Origin: Nocardia albiluteola
Lineage (GTDB): Bacteria; Actinomycetota; Actinomycetes; Mycobacteriales; Mycobacteriaceae
Length of the DNA stretch: 64,000 nucleotides
Reading direction: 5' to 3'
Assembly: GCF_018860155.1 (NCBI RefSeq)
Contig: NZ_JAHKNI010000011.1
Coordinates: forward strand, 46,646-110,645
The notes beneath the pieces are model-generated. The model made no database searches and was not told where the DNA came from. It worked only from the letters and a program-made list of their open reading frames with translations. Below, piece after piece: positions 1 through 8,266 of the stretch; the first letter of the stretch is position 1, and each line of letters starts with the position of its first letter. The position numbers and the translations under genes were made by a program.

Positions 1-396
1 GCCTCGCTGCCGCGGCTGATCGTGGCTGTCGCATTCTTCGTCTACCTCTTCGCCTACGGCGTGGCCTCCATCCTGTGCGGCGTATACCCGATGGAGCTGT
101 TTCCGACCGCGGTGCGCACCAGCGGCGTCGGATTCTCCAGCTCGGTCAGCCGGATCGGCGCGGCCATCGGCACCTTCCTGTTGCCGATCGCGTTGAACCA
201 CTGGAGCGTCGGCGGCACCATGGCGGTGATGGGCGCGGTGTGCATCGCGGGCGCGATCGGCTCGCAGTACCTGGCGCCGGAGACGACCGGCCGTTCCCTG
301 GCCGAGGTCAGCTCCAAGGCCGCCCGCGGTGTCATCCGCACGACCGCGGAGCGGCGGACCGCTGCGAGCCCGGCCACCGAGCCCAAGGTCGCCTGA
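1..396 (+). CDS. MFS transporter, sugar-porter type, C-terminal part (cut by window start)
   Basis: The reading frame is open from the first base and ends at a TGA, so only the last ~131 residues are seen. They contain two or three hydrophobic membrane segments and, before the polar tail, a PETTGRSLAEV stretch. That matches the PETKGRSLEE motif that closes the last helix of the sugar-porter branch of the major facilitator superfamily. The protein would sit in the cytoplasmic membrane and probably imports the substrate of the operon that begins 54 bases downstream on the same strand. Substrate is unknown; a polyol, sugar acid or aromatic acid is possible. The start lies outside the window. Confidence 0.85.
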   Translation, partial: ASLPRLIVAVAFFVYLFAYGVASILCGVYPMELFPTAVRTSGVGFSSSVSRIGAAIGTFLLPIALNHWSVGGTMAVMGAVCIAGAIGSQYLAPETTGRSLAEVSSKAARGVIRTTAERRTAASPATEPKVA

Positions 397-450
397 CCCG
401 GCCGCTCGACCGAACCACCAACCCCTGCAACACCTTCGGAGGTGACAGCC

Positions 451-1008
451 ATGGCCCGGCACACCGGTGTCGAACTCGGCGAATCGTTCATCGATCCCGG
501 CGTCAACGCGGCGCACATCAATACCGTCCTCGGCCCGCGCGGCAGCGCCGCCGAAACGGCGTGGACCACCAGTCTGGCCACCCCGTCGGCGGGTTACGAA
601 CGCTTCGTGGTGATCATGCGCCCCGGTGTGCCGGTTCAGCCGTTCACCGTCTTCGTCTCCAAGGCCGCACCCGTCGACGACCGGCACGGCGAAATGATCT
701 GGGGCCCTGCGCAGGCCGGGGTCGCCGCGGGCGTGGCCGACGCGGTCGCCGCGGGCACCGTCGCCCCCGACGAGGTCTCCGATCTGCGCCTGATCGTCGC
801 GGTCTGGGTCAACCCGAAGGCCGACGACGCGGAGGCGGTCTACCGCAACAATCGCCTCGCCACCGCGACGGCGCTGGCCAACGGTGCGGCCCGGTACCCC
901 GACGTCGACACCGTGCTGAAAACCCGTGGGCAGATCGGTAATCCGTTCTTCACCCCAGCCGACGGCGGCGCCCCCGGCACCGAAACCACCCCGGAGGACC
1001 CGAAATGA
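451..1008 (+). CDS. Formaldehyde-activating enzyme (Fae)-like protein
   Basis: A 185-residue protein that aligns along its length with the Fae family, which condenses formaldehyde with tetrahydromethanopterin in methylotrophs and archaea. Visible family features are the N-terminal AHIN segment with His22 at the position of the catalytic histidine, the LGPRGS loop after it, the WGPAQAGVAAGVADAV helix matching the family's FGPAQ motif, and a VWVNPKADD segment. The ATG at 451 was chosen because GGAGG lies 8 bases upstream. It overlaps the next gene by ATGA. Actinobacteria of this type are not known to make tetrahydromethanopterin, so the real ligand may be another carbonyl or another pterin/folate. 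Family assignment is firm; reaction is inference. Confidence 0.85.
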   Translation: MARHTGVELGESFIDPGVNAAHINTVLGPRGSAAETAWTTSLATPSAGYERFVVIMRPGVPVQPFTVFVSKAAPVDDRHGEMIWGPAQAGVAAGVADAVAAGTVAPDEVSDLRLIVAVWVNPKADDAEAVYRNNRLATATALANGAARYPDVDTVLKTRGQIGNPFFTPADGGAPGTETTPEDPK

Positions 1009-2111
1009 AAATCACCGCGATTCGTACCCGGAAACTACGTCAGGAACTCGATCCGCCCTTCTTCGCGGCCTGGGATCCGGTGCCGCGCAGGCATTTCGAC
1101 GCCACCATCGTCGAGGTGCACACCGACGAGGGCATCGTCGGCATCGGATCCGGCGACACCATGGACGGTTTCGCCGCCTACGAGGACCTGTTCATCGGCA
1201 CCGATCCGCTGAACATCATCGAGCAGGTCCGGCGGATCGAGACCATCAACTTCCACGCCGGGCGTTTCTGGCCGCTCGAGGTCGCGCTGTGGGACATCAT
1301 CGGCAAGGCCGCGAACATGCCGGTGGCACAGCTGTTCGGCGGCGCGGAGCGCAAGATCCTGGCCTATGCCTCGACCGGGGAGCTGCGCACGCCCGAGCAG
1401 CGTGCCGAATCCGCCCTGGCCATCCGCGAAGCCGGCTTCCGGGCCATGAAAATCCGTGTGAATCCCCATGATTCGCGCGCCGGGCTCGCCGCGGTGCGCG
1501 CGGCCCGCGAGGCCGTCGGCGACACCATGGAGATCATGGTCGATCTCAACCAGTCGTGGCGGATGGCCGGGGACACCCAGGTCCCCGCGGATTATGTGAC
1601 CGCCCGCCGCCTCATCGAGCAGTTCCGCGACCTGGACGTGTACTGGGTCGAGGAGCCGCTGCCCTACGTCGATCGCGACGGCCTGCGGCGGCTGCGCGCC
1701 GAGACCGGGATGCGGATCTCCGGCGGAGAGATGATCTCCTCGCTGCCCGAGGTCATCGACTACCTCGAGCACGACGTGCTGGACATCTACCAGATGGACG
1801 TGGTGCTCGCGGTCGGCATGCACCGTGCGCGGACCCTGGGCGAGCTGGCCATCGCCAAGAACCGCCGCTTCACCCCGCACTCCTGGACCAACGGCATCGG
1901 CGTGCTGGCCAATCTGCACGTCAGCGCCGGAATCGGCGGGGGGCCGTACTTCGAATTCCCCTACGATCCACCGGGCTGGACGCCCGAGCGCCGGGACTTC
2001 ATGCTGACCCGCCCGGTAGAGGTCGATACTGAGGGCTACCTGCATGTTCCCGACGCACCCGGGATCGGATTCGAACTCGACGAGGAGGCGTGCCGCCGAT
2101 GGGCACTGTGA
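1005..2111 (+). CDS. Mandelate racemase/muconate lactonizing enzyme family dehydratase
   Basis: A 368-residue enolase-superfamily enzyme. The capping domain occupies about residues 1-120 and the TIM barrel the rest. Visible active-site elements are the MKIR motif (Lys149, Arg151), metal-ligand candidates Asp180 (MVDLNQ), Glu216/217 (WVEEP) and Glu242 (GGEM), and the general-base histidine His292 in FTPHSWTNG. Such enzymes abstract the proton alpha to a carboxylate and usually dehydrate sugar acids or racemize hydroxy acids. It starts inside the stop of the Fae-like gene (ATGA) and runs 13 bases into the aldehyde dehydrogenase, so it is translationally coupled to both. A sugar-acid dehydratase role is likely but the exact substrate cannot be read from sequence. 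Confidence 0.88.
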   Translation: MKITAIRTRKLRQELDPPFFAAWDPVPRRHFDATIVEVHTDEGIVGIGSGDTMDGFAAYEDLFIGTDPLNIIEQVRRIETINFHAGRFWPLEVALWDIIGKAANMPVAQLFGGAERKILAYASTGELRTPEQRAESALAIREAGFRAMKIRVNPHDSRAGLAAVRAAREAVGDTMEIMVDLNQSWRMAGDTQVPADYVTARRLIEQFRDLDVYWVEEPLPYVDRDGLRRLRAETGMRISGGEMISSLPEVIDYLEHDVLDIYQMDVVLAVGMHRARTLGELAIAKNRRFTPHSWTNGIGVLANLHVSAGIGGGPYFEFPYDPPGWTPERRDFMLTRPVEVDTEGYLHVPDAPGIGFELDEEACRRWAL

Positions 2112-3586
2112 ACTGGCACGAGCGGGCCGAGCGCGCCGACCTGCCGAATCAACTCTTCATCGACGGGAAATTCGTCGATGCCGCCGACGGCGGGACCTTC
2201 GAGAAGTACTCCCCCATCGACGGGCGGCTGCAAGGCGTCGTTGCGTCCGGGCAGGCCGCCGATATCGACGCCGCGGTGTTCGCCGCGCGCCGGGCATTCG
2301 AGGACGGCCGCTGGTCCGGGCTGGATCCGGCCGTGCGCAAGGCGCACCTGCTGCGGTTCGCCGACGAGATCGAGCGCGCCGCCGAGCGCCTCGCCCTGGC
2401 CGAGACCCTGGATGTCGGCAAGCCGATCGCCAACACCCTCGCCGTCGACGCGCCCGGCACGGCGAACACGATCCGCTGGTATGCCGAGGCTATCGACAAG
2501 ACCTACGACGAGATCGCCCCGGCCCCCGCCAAGCGCCTCGCGCTCATCACTCGCGAGCCGCTCGGCGTGGTCGGCGCGGTCGTGCCGTGGAACTACCCGT
2601 CGATGATCGCGTCCTGGAAGATCGGTCCCGCCCTGGCGGCGGGCAACACCTTCGTGCTCAAACCGGCCGAGCAGTCCCCGCATTCGGCGCTGGTACTGGC
2701 CGAGGCCGCGCAGCGCGCCGGGCTCCCCGACGGCGTGCTGAACGTGGTCACCGGATTCGGTGAGACCGCCGGGCAGGCCCTGGGCCGTCATCTGGACGTG
2801 GACAAGATCGCCTTCACCGGGTCCACCCGGGTGGGAAGGCTGTTCCAGCAGTACGCGGCGGAATCCAACGGCAAGCAGGTGGCCATCGAGGCGGGCGGCA
2901 AGTCGCCGCAGCTGGTGCTGGACAGCGCCGGAGATCTGCAGCGCATCGCCGAAACCGTGGCCTGGGGCATCTATTACAACGTCGGGCAGACCTGCAACGC
3001 CGGCTCCCGCCTGATAGTGCACGAATCCCTAGCGGACGAATTGGTCACGCGCATCGCCGAATTCGCGGCCAGGACGTTCGTCCCAGGAGATCCGCTGGAC
3101 GAGAACACCCAGTTCGGTGCGATCGCCGACGAGCAGCAGCTCGCCAGCGTGACCGGCTATCTGGAACAGGGCCGCCGCACCGCCCGCCTGGTGACCGGCG
3201 GCAACCGCGTGCGCACCGAATCCGGCGGCTACTACGTGCAACCGACGATCTTCTCCGAGGTGGATAACGATTCCACGCTCGCGCAGGAGGAGATCTTCGG
3301 GCCCGTGCTGACCGTGACCACCTTCACCACCGAGGAGCAGGGGGTGGCGCTGGCCAACGACACCCGCTACGGCCTGGCGGCCTCGGTATGGACCACCGAT
3401 CTGTCTGCCGCCCACCGGGTTTCGCGCCAGCTACGCGCGGGGACGGTGTGGGTCAACACCTTCGACGAATCGAGCGTGATCACCCCGTTCGGCGGCTTCA
3501 AGGAGACCGGACTCGGGCGGGACAAATCCCTGCACGCCCTCGACGCCTACACCGCACTGAAGACCACCTGGATAAATTGGGAATAA
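2099..3586 (+). CDS. NAD(P)-dependent aldehyde dehydrogenase
   Basis: A 495-residue ALDH-superfamily enzyme of normal length. It shows the cofactor-binding VPWNYPSMIASWKIGPALA segment, the FTGSTRVG Rossmann motif, the general-base glutamate in IEAGGKSPQL (near residue 264) and the nucleophile cysteine in NVGQTCNAGSR (near residue 299). It resembles the PuuC/betaine-aldehyde branch. A GTG nine bases upstream (2090) is also in frame, but GAGGAGG at 2082-2088 is correctly spaced only for the ATG at 2099. It would oxidise an aldehyde intermediate of the operon pathway to the acid. Five bases separate it from the next gene. Confidence 0.9.
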   Translation: MGTVNWHERAERADLPNQLFIDGKFVDAADGGTFEKYSPIDGRLQGVVASGQAADIDAAVFAARRAFEDGRWSGLDPAVRKAHLLRFADEIERAAERLALAETLDVGKPIANTLAVDAPGTANTIRWYAEAIDKTYDEIAPAPAKRLALITREPLGVVGAVVPWNYPSMIASWKIGPALAAGNTFVLKPAEQSPHSALVLAEAAQRAGLPDGVLNVVTGFGETAGQALGRHLDVDKIAFTGSTRVGRLFQQYAAESNGKQVAIEAGGKSPQLVLDSAGDLQRIAETVAWGIYYNVGQTCNAGSRLIVHESLADELVTRIAEFAARTFVPGDPLDENTQFGAIADEQQLASVTGYLEQGRRTARLVTGGNRVRTESGGYYVQPTIFSEVDNDSTLAQEEIFGPVLTVTTFTTEEQGVALANDTRYGLAASVWTTDLSAAHRVSRQLRAGTVWVNTFDESSVITPFGGFKETGLGRDKSLHALDAYTALKTTWINWE

Positions 3587-3591
3587 CTGAG

Positions 3592-4515
3592 ATGACACTG
3601 AATTCGACCCCGCTCATCGGGTTCATCGGCCTCGGCCACATGGGCGGGCACATGTCCGCGAACCTCGTGCGGGCCGGGCATCGCCTGCTCGTGCACGACC
3701 TCAACGCCGAGGCTGTGCAGCGCCTGGTCGATCTCGGCGCCGAGCGCGCCGAGTCGATCGCCGAGCTGGCCGCCGCCTGCGACGTCGTGATCACGATGCT
3801 GCCCGGGCCGCCGCAGGTCGAGGCCGTGATCCGGGAGATGGGTCCGCTGCTGCGGCCCGGCTCGGTGTGGGTGGACATGTCCACCTCCACCCCGGCCGCC
3901 GCCCGTGTGCTGGACGACCTGCTGAGCGAGCGCGACGTCTCCCGCCTCGACGCGCCGGTGTCGGGGATGGCCAAGGGCGCCGCCTCGGGCATGTTGCAGA
4001 TCTTCGTCGGCGGCGAGACCGCGGTGCTCGAGCGGGTGCGGCCGCTGTTCGAGGTGATGGGCGATCCCGAGCGGGTGCTGCACGTCGGCGGGCTCGGCGC
4101 GGGGTACACCGTCAAGCTGATGATCAACCAGCTGTGGTTCTCGCATCTGGTCGCCGCGGCCGAGGTGCTGACCGTCGGGGTGAAGGCCGGGGTCGACCTC
4201 GAGGTACTGCACCGCTCGCTGCTGGCCAGCCCGGCCGCGAGTTCGTTCCTGGCCAACGATCTGCCCTCGATCTTCGCCGATGACTACGACGAGTCCTTCG
4301 CGATGAAGCTGGCATGCAAGGATCTCGGCCTCTCGATCGATCTGGGCCGCGATGTCGGTGTGCCGACGCCGATCTCGGCGCACGTCGAGCAGATCTATCG
4401 CACCGCGCTGGCGAAATACGGCCCCGATTCCGGCGAGATGATTCCGGTGCGGCTGGCCGAGGAGTACGCCGGGCTGCTGCTGCGTCCGGCCGAGGCGCAG
4501 GAGACGGCGGCATGA
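3592..4515 (+). CDS. Beta-hydroxyacid dehydrogenase (3-hydroxyisobutyrate/tartronate-semialdehyde reductase family)
   Basis: A 307-residue NAD(P)-binding protein. The N-terminal Rossmann motif is GFIGLGHMGGHM, the substrate-binding segment is DAPVSGMAKGA, and the catalytic lysine lies in GAGYTVKLMINQ. The helical C-terminal domain follows. The family interconverts beta-hydroxy acids and their semialdehydes. The ATG at 3592 lies five bases after the aldehyde dehydrogenase stop, and the gene overlaps the alcohol dehydrogenase by four bases. A second member of the same family at 34898 belongs to the glyoxylate pathway; the two differ clearly in sequence, so this one should have its own substrate in the operon. 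Confidence 0.88.
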   Translation: MTLNSTPLIGFIGLGHMGGHMSANLVRAGHRLLVHDLNAEAVQRLVDLGAERAESIAELAAACDVVITMLPGPPQVEAVIREMGPLLRPGSVWVDMSTSTPAAARVLDDLLSERDVSRLDAPVSGMAKGAASGMLQIFVGGETAVLERVRPLFEVMGDPERVLHVGGLGAGYTVKLMINQLWFSHLVAAAEVLTVGVKAGVDLEVLHRSLLASPAASSFLANDLPSIFADDYDESFAMKLACKDLGLSIDLGRDVGVPTPISAHVEQIYRTALAKYGPDSGEMIPVRLAEEYAGLLLRPAEAQETAA

Positions 4516-5699
4516 CCGAACATCATTGCGGCTACGCACATTCGGTGCACGCCGAGAACTGGGACATCACCACCCGAACCCAGGTGATCGCCGGGGCCGG
4601 GTCGGTCGCGCGGCTGGGCGGGCTGCTTCACGAGCGGGGCGCGCGGCGGGTGCTGATCGTCACCGATCCGGGCCTGCGCAAGACCGGCATGGTGGACGAC
4701 GTCGCCGCGACGATCACCACCGCAGGGCCGGCGGTGACGATCCACAGCGAGATCCCCGCGAATCCGTCGACGGCCTCGCTGGACGTGGCCACAGCGGTCG
4801 CGCGGGATGCCCGCGCCGATTTCGTCGTCGCGATCGGCGGCGGCTCGGCGCTGGACGCGGCGAAGGCCGTTGCGCTGCTGGCCCACACATCGCTGTCGGC
4901 CGAATCGCTGGACGGCTCTGAGGAATTCGACGCCCCGACGGTACCGCTGGCGGCCATCCCGACTACGGCCGGAACCGGCGCGGAGACCAACGGTTTCGGC
5001 GTCATGGAGAGCGCCGACCATCGCAAGGTGTACATCGGCACCGCCGCGACGACCCCCGAACTGGTGATCCTGGACGCCGAGCTGACGGTCGGGCTGCCCG
5101 CGAAGGTCACCGCGGCGGCGGGTTTCGACGCGATCATCCACGGCGCGGAATCGCTGCTTTCCCAGGGCGCTACCTCGCTCTCGCGCGCCTACGCCACCGA
5201 ATCGCTGCGGCTGACCGTCGCGGCCCTGGCCGACGCGGTGGCCGACGGCTCCGATATCGAGGCCCGCAGCCGCATGCTGATCGGCTCGCACCTGGCCGGG
5301 CGCGCCCTGTCGCTGAGCGGACTGGGCCTGGTCCACGGCATCGGGCATTCGATCACCGCCACCACCGGCACCCCGCACGGCGTCGCGCTGGCCTCGATCG
5401 CGGGTCCGGCGCTGGCCTTCGGAGCCGGTGCGGCACAGGCGAAGTACGCCGATCTGGTCCGGGTGCTGGATCTGGACGGCGACGGTGCGCGCGCGGCGCA
5501 GCGGATCGAGGAGATCGCGGCCACGGTCGGCCTGCCCACAAACCTGGGTGAGCTGGGCGTGGGCGAGGAGCTCGTCGAAACCCTGGTCACCAAGACCCTC
5601 GCGGACGCGGTCACCAACAACACCCCGCTGCGGCCCAGCGCCGAGCAATTGGCGGCGCTGTTGCGGGCCAGCATCCGGAGCCCCGGTAAGGACCAATGA
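4512..5699 (+). CDS. Iron-containing alcohol dehydrogenase
   Basis: A 395-residue group III (Fe-type) alcohol dehydrogenase. The GGGSALDAAK dinucleotide-binding motif, the PTTAGTGAE loop and the metal-binding set are visible: Asp and His in GFDAIIHG, then His residues in LVHGIGHS and TPHG. The ATG at 4512 overlaps the preceding stop (ATGA), making it the fifth and last gene of the operon. It probably carries out an NAD-dependent alcohol/aldehyde conversion in the same pathway. An unusual N-terminus of ~15 residues containing a Cys and several His precedes the conserved domain. No following gene overlaps it; a 332-base gap begins after the stop. Confidence 0.88.
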   Translation: MTEHHCGYAHSVHAENWDITTRTQVIAGAGSVARLGGLLHERGARRVLIVTDPGLRKTGMVDDVAATITTAGPAVTIHSEIPANPSTASLDVATAVARDARADFVVAIGGGSALDAAKAVALLAHTSLSAESLDGSEEFDAPTVPLAAIPTTAGTGAETNGFGVMESADHRKVYIGTAATTPELVILDAELTVGLPAKVTAAAGFDAIIHGAESLLSQGATSLSRAYATESLRLTVAALADAVADGSDIEARSRMLIGSHLAGRALSLSGLGLVHGIGHSITATTGTPHGVALASIAGPALAFGAGAAQAKYADLVRVLDLDGDGARAAQRIEEIAATVGLPTNLGELGVGEELVETLVTKTLADAVTNNTPLRPSAEQLAALLRASIRSPGKDQ

Positions 5700-6031
5700 C
5701 CGACAGCCGCACCGCGGGAAGCCTCGATGTCGTTGCCATCAGGGCATCCGTGTGGCCGACGTCCGATCCGATGTGCTCCCGCGACCGGCGAAAGCCCATG
5801 AGCCAAAGGCGCATCCAACCCAGGCTGCGGTATCACGCACGAGTTCCGCATCTCACGCCGTGATCCGGACCGTGTCATCCGATCGTTCCGCGCGCCAACG
5901 AGAGCTGAGAGTCGAGCAGCACGTGCGGACCGACGATCCGGACCGCTCGACGACGACACCGCCCGCGGGCCGTGTCGGATCACCGGGTGCGAACGCCCGG
6001 CTGGATAGCCGACGAAAGAAGGAGAACTGTG
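5700..6031. other. Intergenic region, 332 bases
   Basis: No convincing coding frame is seen on either strand. There is no strong hairpin directly after the alcohol dehydrogenase stop. The last 30 bases carry the Shine-Dalgarno sequence AAGGAG for the next gene. The stretch probably holds the promoter of the succinate-semialdehyde dehydrogenase gene, but I could not place -35/-10 elements with confidence. Confidence 0.5.
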
Positions 6032-7501
6032 ATGGCTCACGACCGTGAGTCCGCCCTGGCCCTGGTCGCGGAGCTGCCGCGCGGGCTCTACATCAATGGC
6101 CGCTGGCGCGAATCTGCAACGGGCGCACACTATCCCGTGCACAGTCCCGCCGACGGCACGGTGCTGACCGAGGTCGCCGACGCGAGCGTGGCCGATGCGC
6201 AGGACGCGCTGACCGCCGCCGAAGCCGCCCAGAAGGACTGGGGTGCAACAACACCGCGGTATCGCGCCGAGCTGCTGCGCAGGGTGTTCGATCGGATCAT
6301 CGAGCGCACCGAGGATTTCGCGGCGCTGATCAGCCTCGAGATGGGCAAGCCGCTGGCCGAGGCGCGCGGCGAGGTGGCCTACGGCGCGGAGTTCCTGCGC
6401 TGGTTCTCCGAGCAGGCCGCTCATCTGACCGGGTCGTATGCCCCGGCGCCGAACGGCGGCTATCGCATCGTCACGGCCAAGCAGCCGGTCGGGCCCTCGC
6501 TGCTGATCACCCCGTGGAATTTCCCGCTGGCCATGGCAACCCGCAAGATCGGCGCGGCGCTCGCGGCGGGCTGCACCTGCCTGATCAAGCCCGCACCGCA
6601 GACGCCGCTGACGCTGGCGCTGCTGATGCGGATCTTCGATGAGCTGAATGTGCCCGCGGGCGTGGTGAATTACCTGCCGACGCTGGACGCCGCGGCGCAG
6701 TCCAAGGCGCTGATGGACGATCCGCGGCTGCGCAAGGTGTCGTTCACCGGATCCACCGGGGTCGGCTCGATCCTGTTGCATCAGGCCGCGGATCGGGTGC
6801 TGCGCACCTCGATGGAGCTGGGCGGCAACGGGCCGTTCATTGTGTTCGACGACGCGGACCTGGATGCCGCGGTCGAGGGCGCGATGCTGGCGAAGATGCG
6901 CAATGCGGGCGAATCCTGTGTCGCGGCAAACCGATTCCTCGTTCACAGCGCCGTCGCGGAGGAGTTCACGCAGCGGCTGGTGCGGCGTTTCGAGAAGCTG
7001 GTCATCGGCGACGCCTTCGACCCGGCCAGCACCGTCGGGCCGCTCATCGATGCCAGGCAGCTGGACAAGGTGACCGAACTGGTGGACGATGCCGTCGCCC
7101 ACGGCGCGCGAATTCGCGTCGGCGGCAAGGCATCCAGCGGCGCGGGCTACTTCTATGCGCCGACCGTACTGACCGATGTGCCGGAGACGGCGCGAATCGG
7201 GCGCGAGGAGATCTTCGGCCCGGTCGCGGCGATCACCACCTTCGACACCGAGGCGCAGGCGCTCGAGCGCGCCAACGCCACCGAGTACGGCCTCGCCGGA
7301 TACGTGTACACGCGGGACATCTCGCGCGCGCTGCGGTTCGCCGAAGGCCTGGAGTCCGGCATGGTCGGAGTGAACCGCGGCCTGGTGTCGGATCCGGGCG
7401 GCCCGTTCGGCGGGGTCAAGGCCTCGGGCCTGGGGCGTGAGGGCGGTGCCACCGGCATCGAGGAATACCTCGAGACGAAGTATCTCGCCGTCCAGTTGTA
7501 G
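6032..7501 (+). CDS. gabD: NAD(P)-dependent succinate-semialdehyde dehydrogenase-type aldehyde dehydrogenase
   Basis: A 489-residue aldehyde dehydrogenase. It has the TPWNFPLAMATRKIGAALAAG segment split across the cofactor site, the FTGSTGVG Rossmann motif, the general base in MELGGNGPF (near residue 262) and the nucleophile cysteine in GESCVAANR (near residue 296). It ends with GGVKASGLGREGG, typical of the GabD class, which oxidises succinate semialdehyde to succinate. The frame is open further upstream, but the ATG at 6032 has AAGGAG seven bases before it. It stands alone between a 332-base gap and a convergent TetR gene. Other semialdehydes such as glutarate semialdehyde are possible substrates. 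Confidence 0.85.
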   Translation: MAHDRESALALVAELPRGLYINGRWRESATGAHYPVHSPADGTVLTEVADASVADAQDALTAAEAAQKDWGATTPRYRAELLRRVFDRIIERTEDFAALISLEMGKPLAEARGEVAYGAEFLRWFSEQAAHLTGSYAPAPNGGYRIVTAKQPVGPSLLITPWNFPLAMATRKIGAALAAGCTCLIKPAPQTPLTLALLMRIFDELNVPAGVVNYLPTLDAAAQSKALMDDPRLRKVSFTGSTGVGSILLHQAADRVLRTSMELGGNGPFIVFDDADLDAAVEGAMLAKMRNAGESCVAANRFLVHSAVAEEFTQRLVRRFEKLVIGDAFDPASTVGPLIDARQLDKVTELVDDAVAHGARIRVGGKASSGAGYFYAPTVLTDVPETARIGREEIFGPVAAITTFDTEAQALERANATEYGLAGYVYTRDISRALRFAEGLESGMVGVNRGLVSDPGGPFGGVKASGLGREGGATGIEEYLETKYLAVQL

Positions 7502-7553
7502 AGGCGGGAGGGTGCGGCCCACGCGGATGAGGGCGCGTGGGGCGCACGGACCG

Positions 7554-8177
7554 CTACTGCCGCCGCAGTTCCATGGCCAGCTCACCGTGGCCGTTGTCGA
7601 CGAGGAAGCCGAGGAACAGCGCCCGGAACGCCGCCTGCGCCGTCTCGGGTGGAATCGCGCCCGGCACGGCCAGTTCGTGCAATGCCATCCCGTGTGCCAG
7701 GGCGGTGAACGCCGCGGCGGCGCCCTCCGGATCCGGCCCGCCGGCTGCCCGCACGCCGGCCACGGCCACCGTCCGGGCAGCGGTCAGCGCGTGCGAGATG
7801 GAATCTCGGTATTCCGGATGCCGCGCGGCGTGCAGATACGCCTCGAACAGCGCGAGCGTTTCCGGATCGCGCGGCGCGGCGGTGAAGGCCAGGGCCTCGA
7901 GGACTTCGTCGGGCGTGCTGTGCGCCTCGGCGAGCGATTCGGCGAGCCGCACCTGAGCCTGCGCGTCGGTGTCGGTGTAGACCCGCAGCGCCTCCTCGAT
8001 CAGCGCATCGATCGAGTCGAAGAAGTACCCGACGGTCGTCAGGGGCAGCCCGGCCCGTTCGGTCACCGCGCGGTGGGTCACCCCGGCCACACCGGCGGCC
8101 GCGACCACCTCGACGACGGCCTCGAGCAACGCCTCACGCCGCGCCTGAGCGCTGGGACGATGGCGGCGCACGGTCAC
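7554..8177 (-). CDS. TetR family transcriptional regulator
   Basis: A 207-residue regulator with an N-terminal helix-turn-helix (VTHRAVTERAGLPLTTVGYFF) and a helical ligand-binding domain. It starts at a GTG preceded by GGGTGGGG and is transcribed away from the amidase gene, with 89 bases between the two starts. That gap carries a palindrome and nested inverted repeats (see 8185-8257), so the protein probably represses both itself and the amidase. The ligand is unknown; an amide or its hydrolysis product is a reasonable guess from context. Confidence 0.87.
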   Translation of the reverse strand: MTVRRHRPSAQARREALLEAVVEVVAAAGVAGVTHRAVTERAGLPLTTVGYFFDSIDALIEEALRVYTDTDAQAQVRLAESLAEAHSTPDEVLEALAFTAAPRDPETLALFEAYLHAARHPEYRDSISHALTAARTVAVAGVRAAGGPDPEGAAAAFTALAHGMALHELAVPGAIPPETAQAAFRALFLGFLVDNGHGELAMELRRQ

Positions 8178-8184
8178 ATCCCCA

Positions 8185-8257
8185 CCCTAGAACATCTCTG
8201 TAACTCTGTAACTTCTTACAGTTTCCCCCTGGGCAAAGTCTGTAAGTTCTTCTAGGG
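8185..8257. promoter_or_regulatory. Divergent TetR/amidase promoter with palindromic operator
   Basis: At 8206-8221 lies CTGTAACTTCTTACAG, with 6-base arms CTGTAA/TTACAG and a 4-base spacer. Related half-sites are nearby (CTGTAAC at 8199-8205, CTGTAAG at 8240-8246). An outer pair, CCCTAGAA at 8185-8192 and TTCTAGGG at 8250-8257, encloses them. The position between divergent starts fits a TetR-family operator. Confidence 0.65.
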
Positions 8258-8266
8258 TTGGCCGTT

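Noticed and set aside
1035..2045. 336-codon minus-strand frame opposite the enolase-superfamily gene
   Set aside because: It mirrors the GC3-rich plus-strand gene, which has catalytic motifs and a coupled start. The minus frame has no recognisable domain.
5189..7585. 798-codon minus-strand frame
   Set aside because: It runs antisense across two genes with full family motifs (Fe-ADH and ALDH) and an intergenic gap. Long antisense frames are expected at this GC content.
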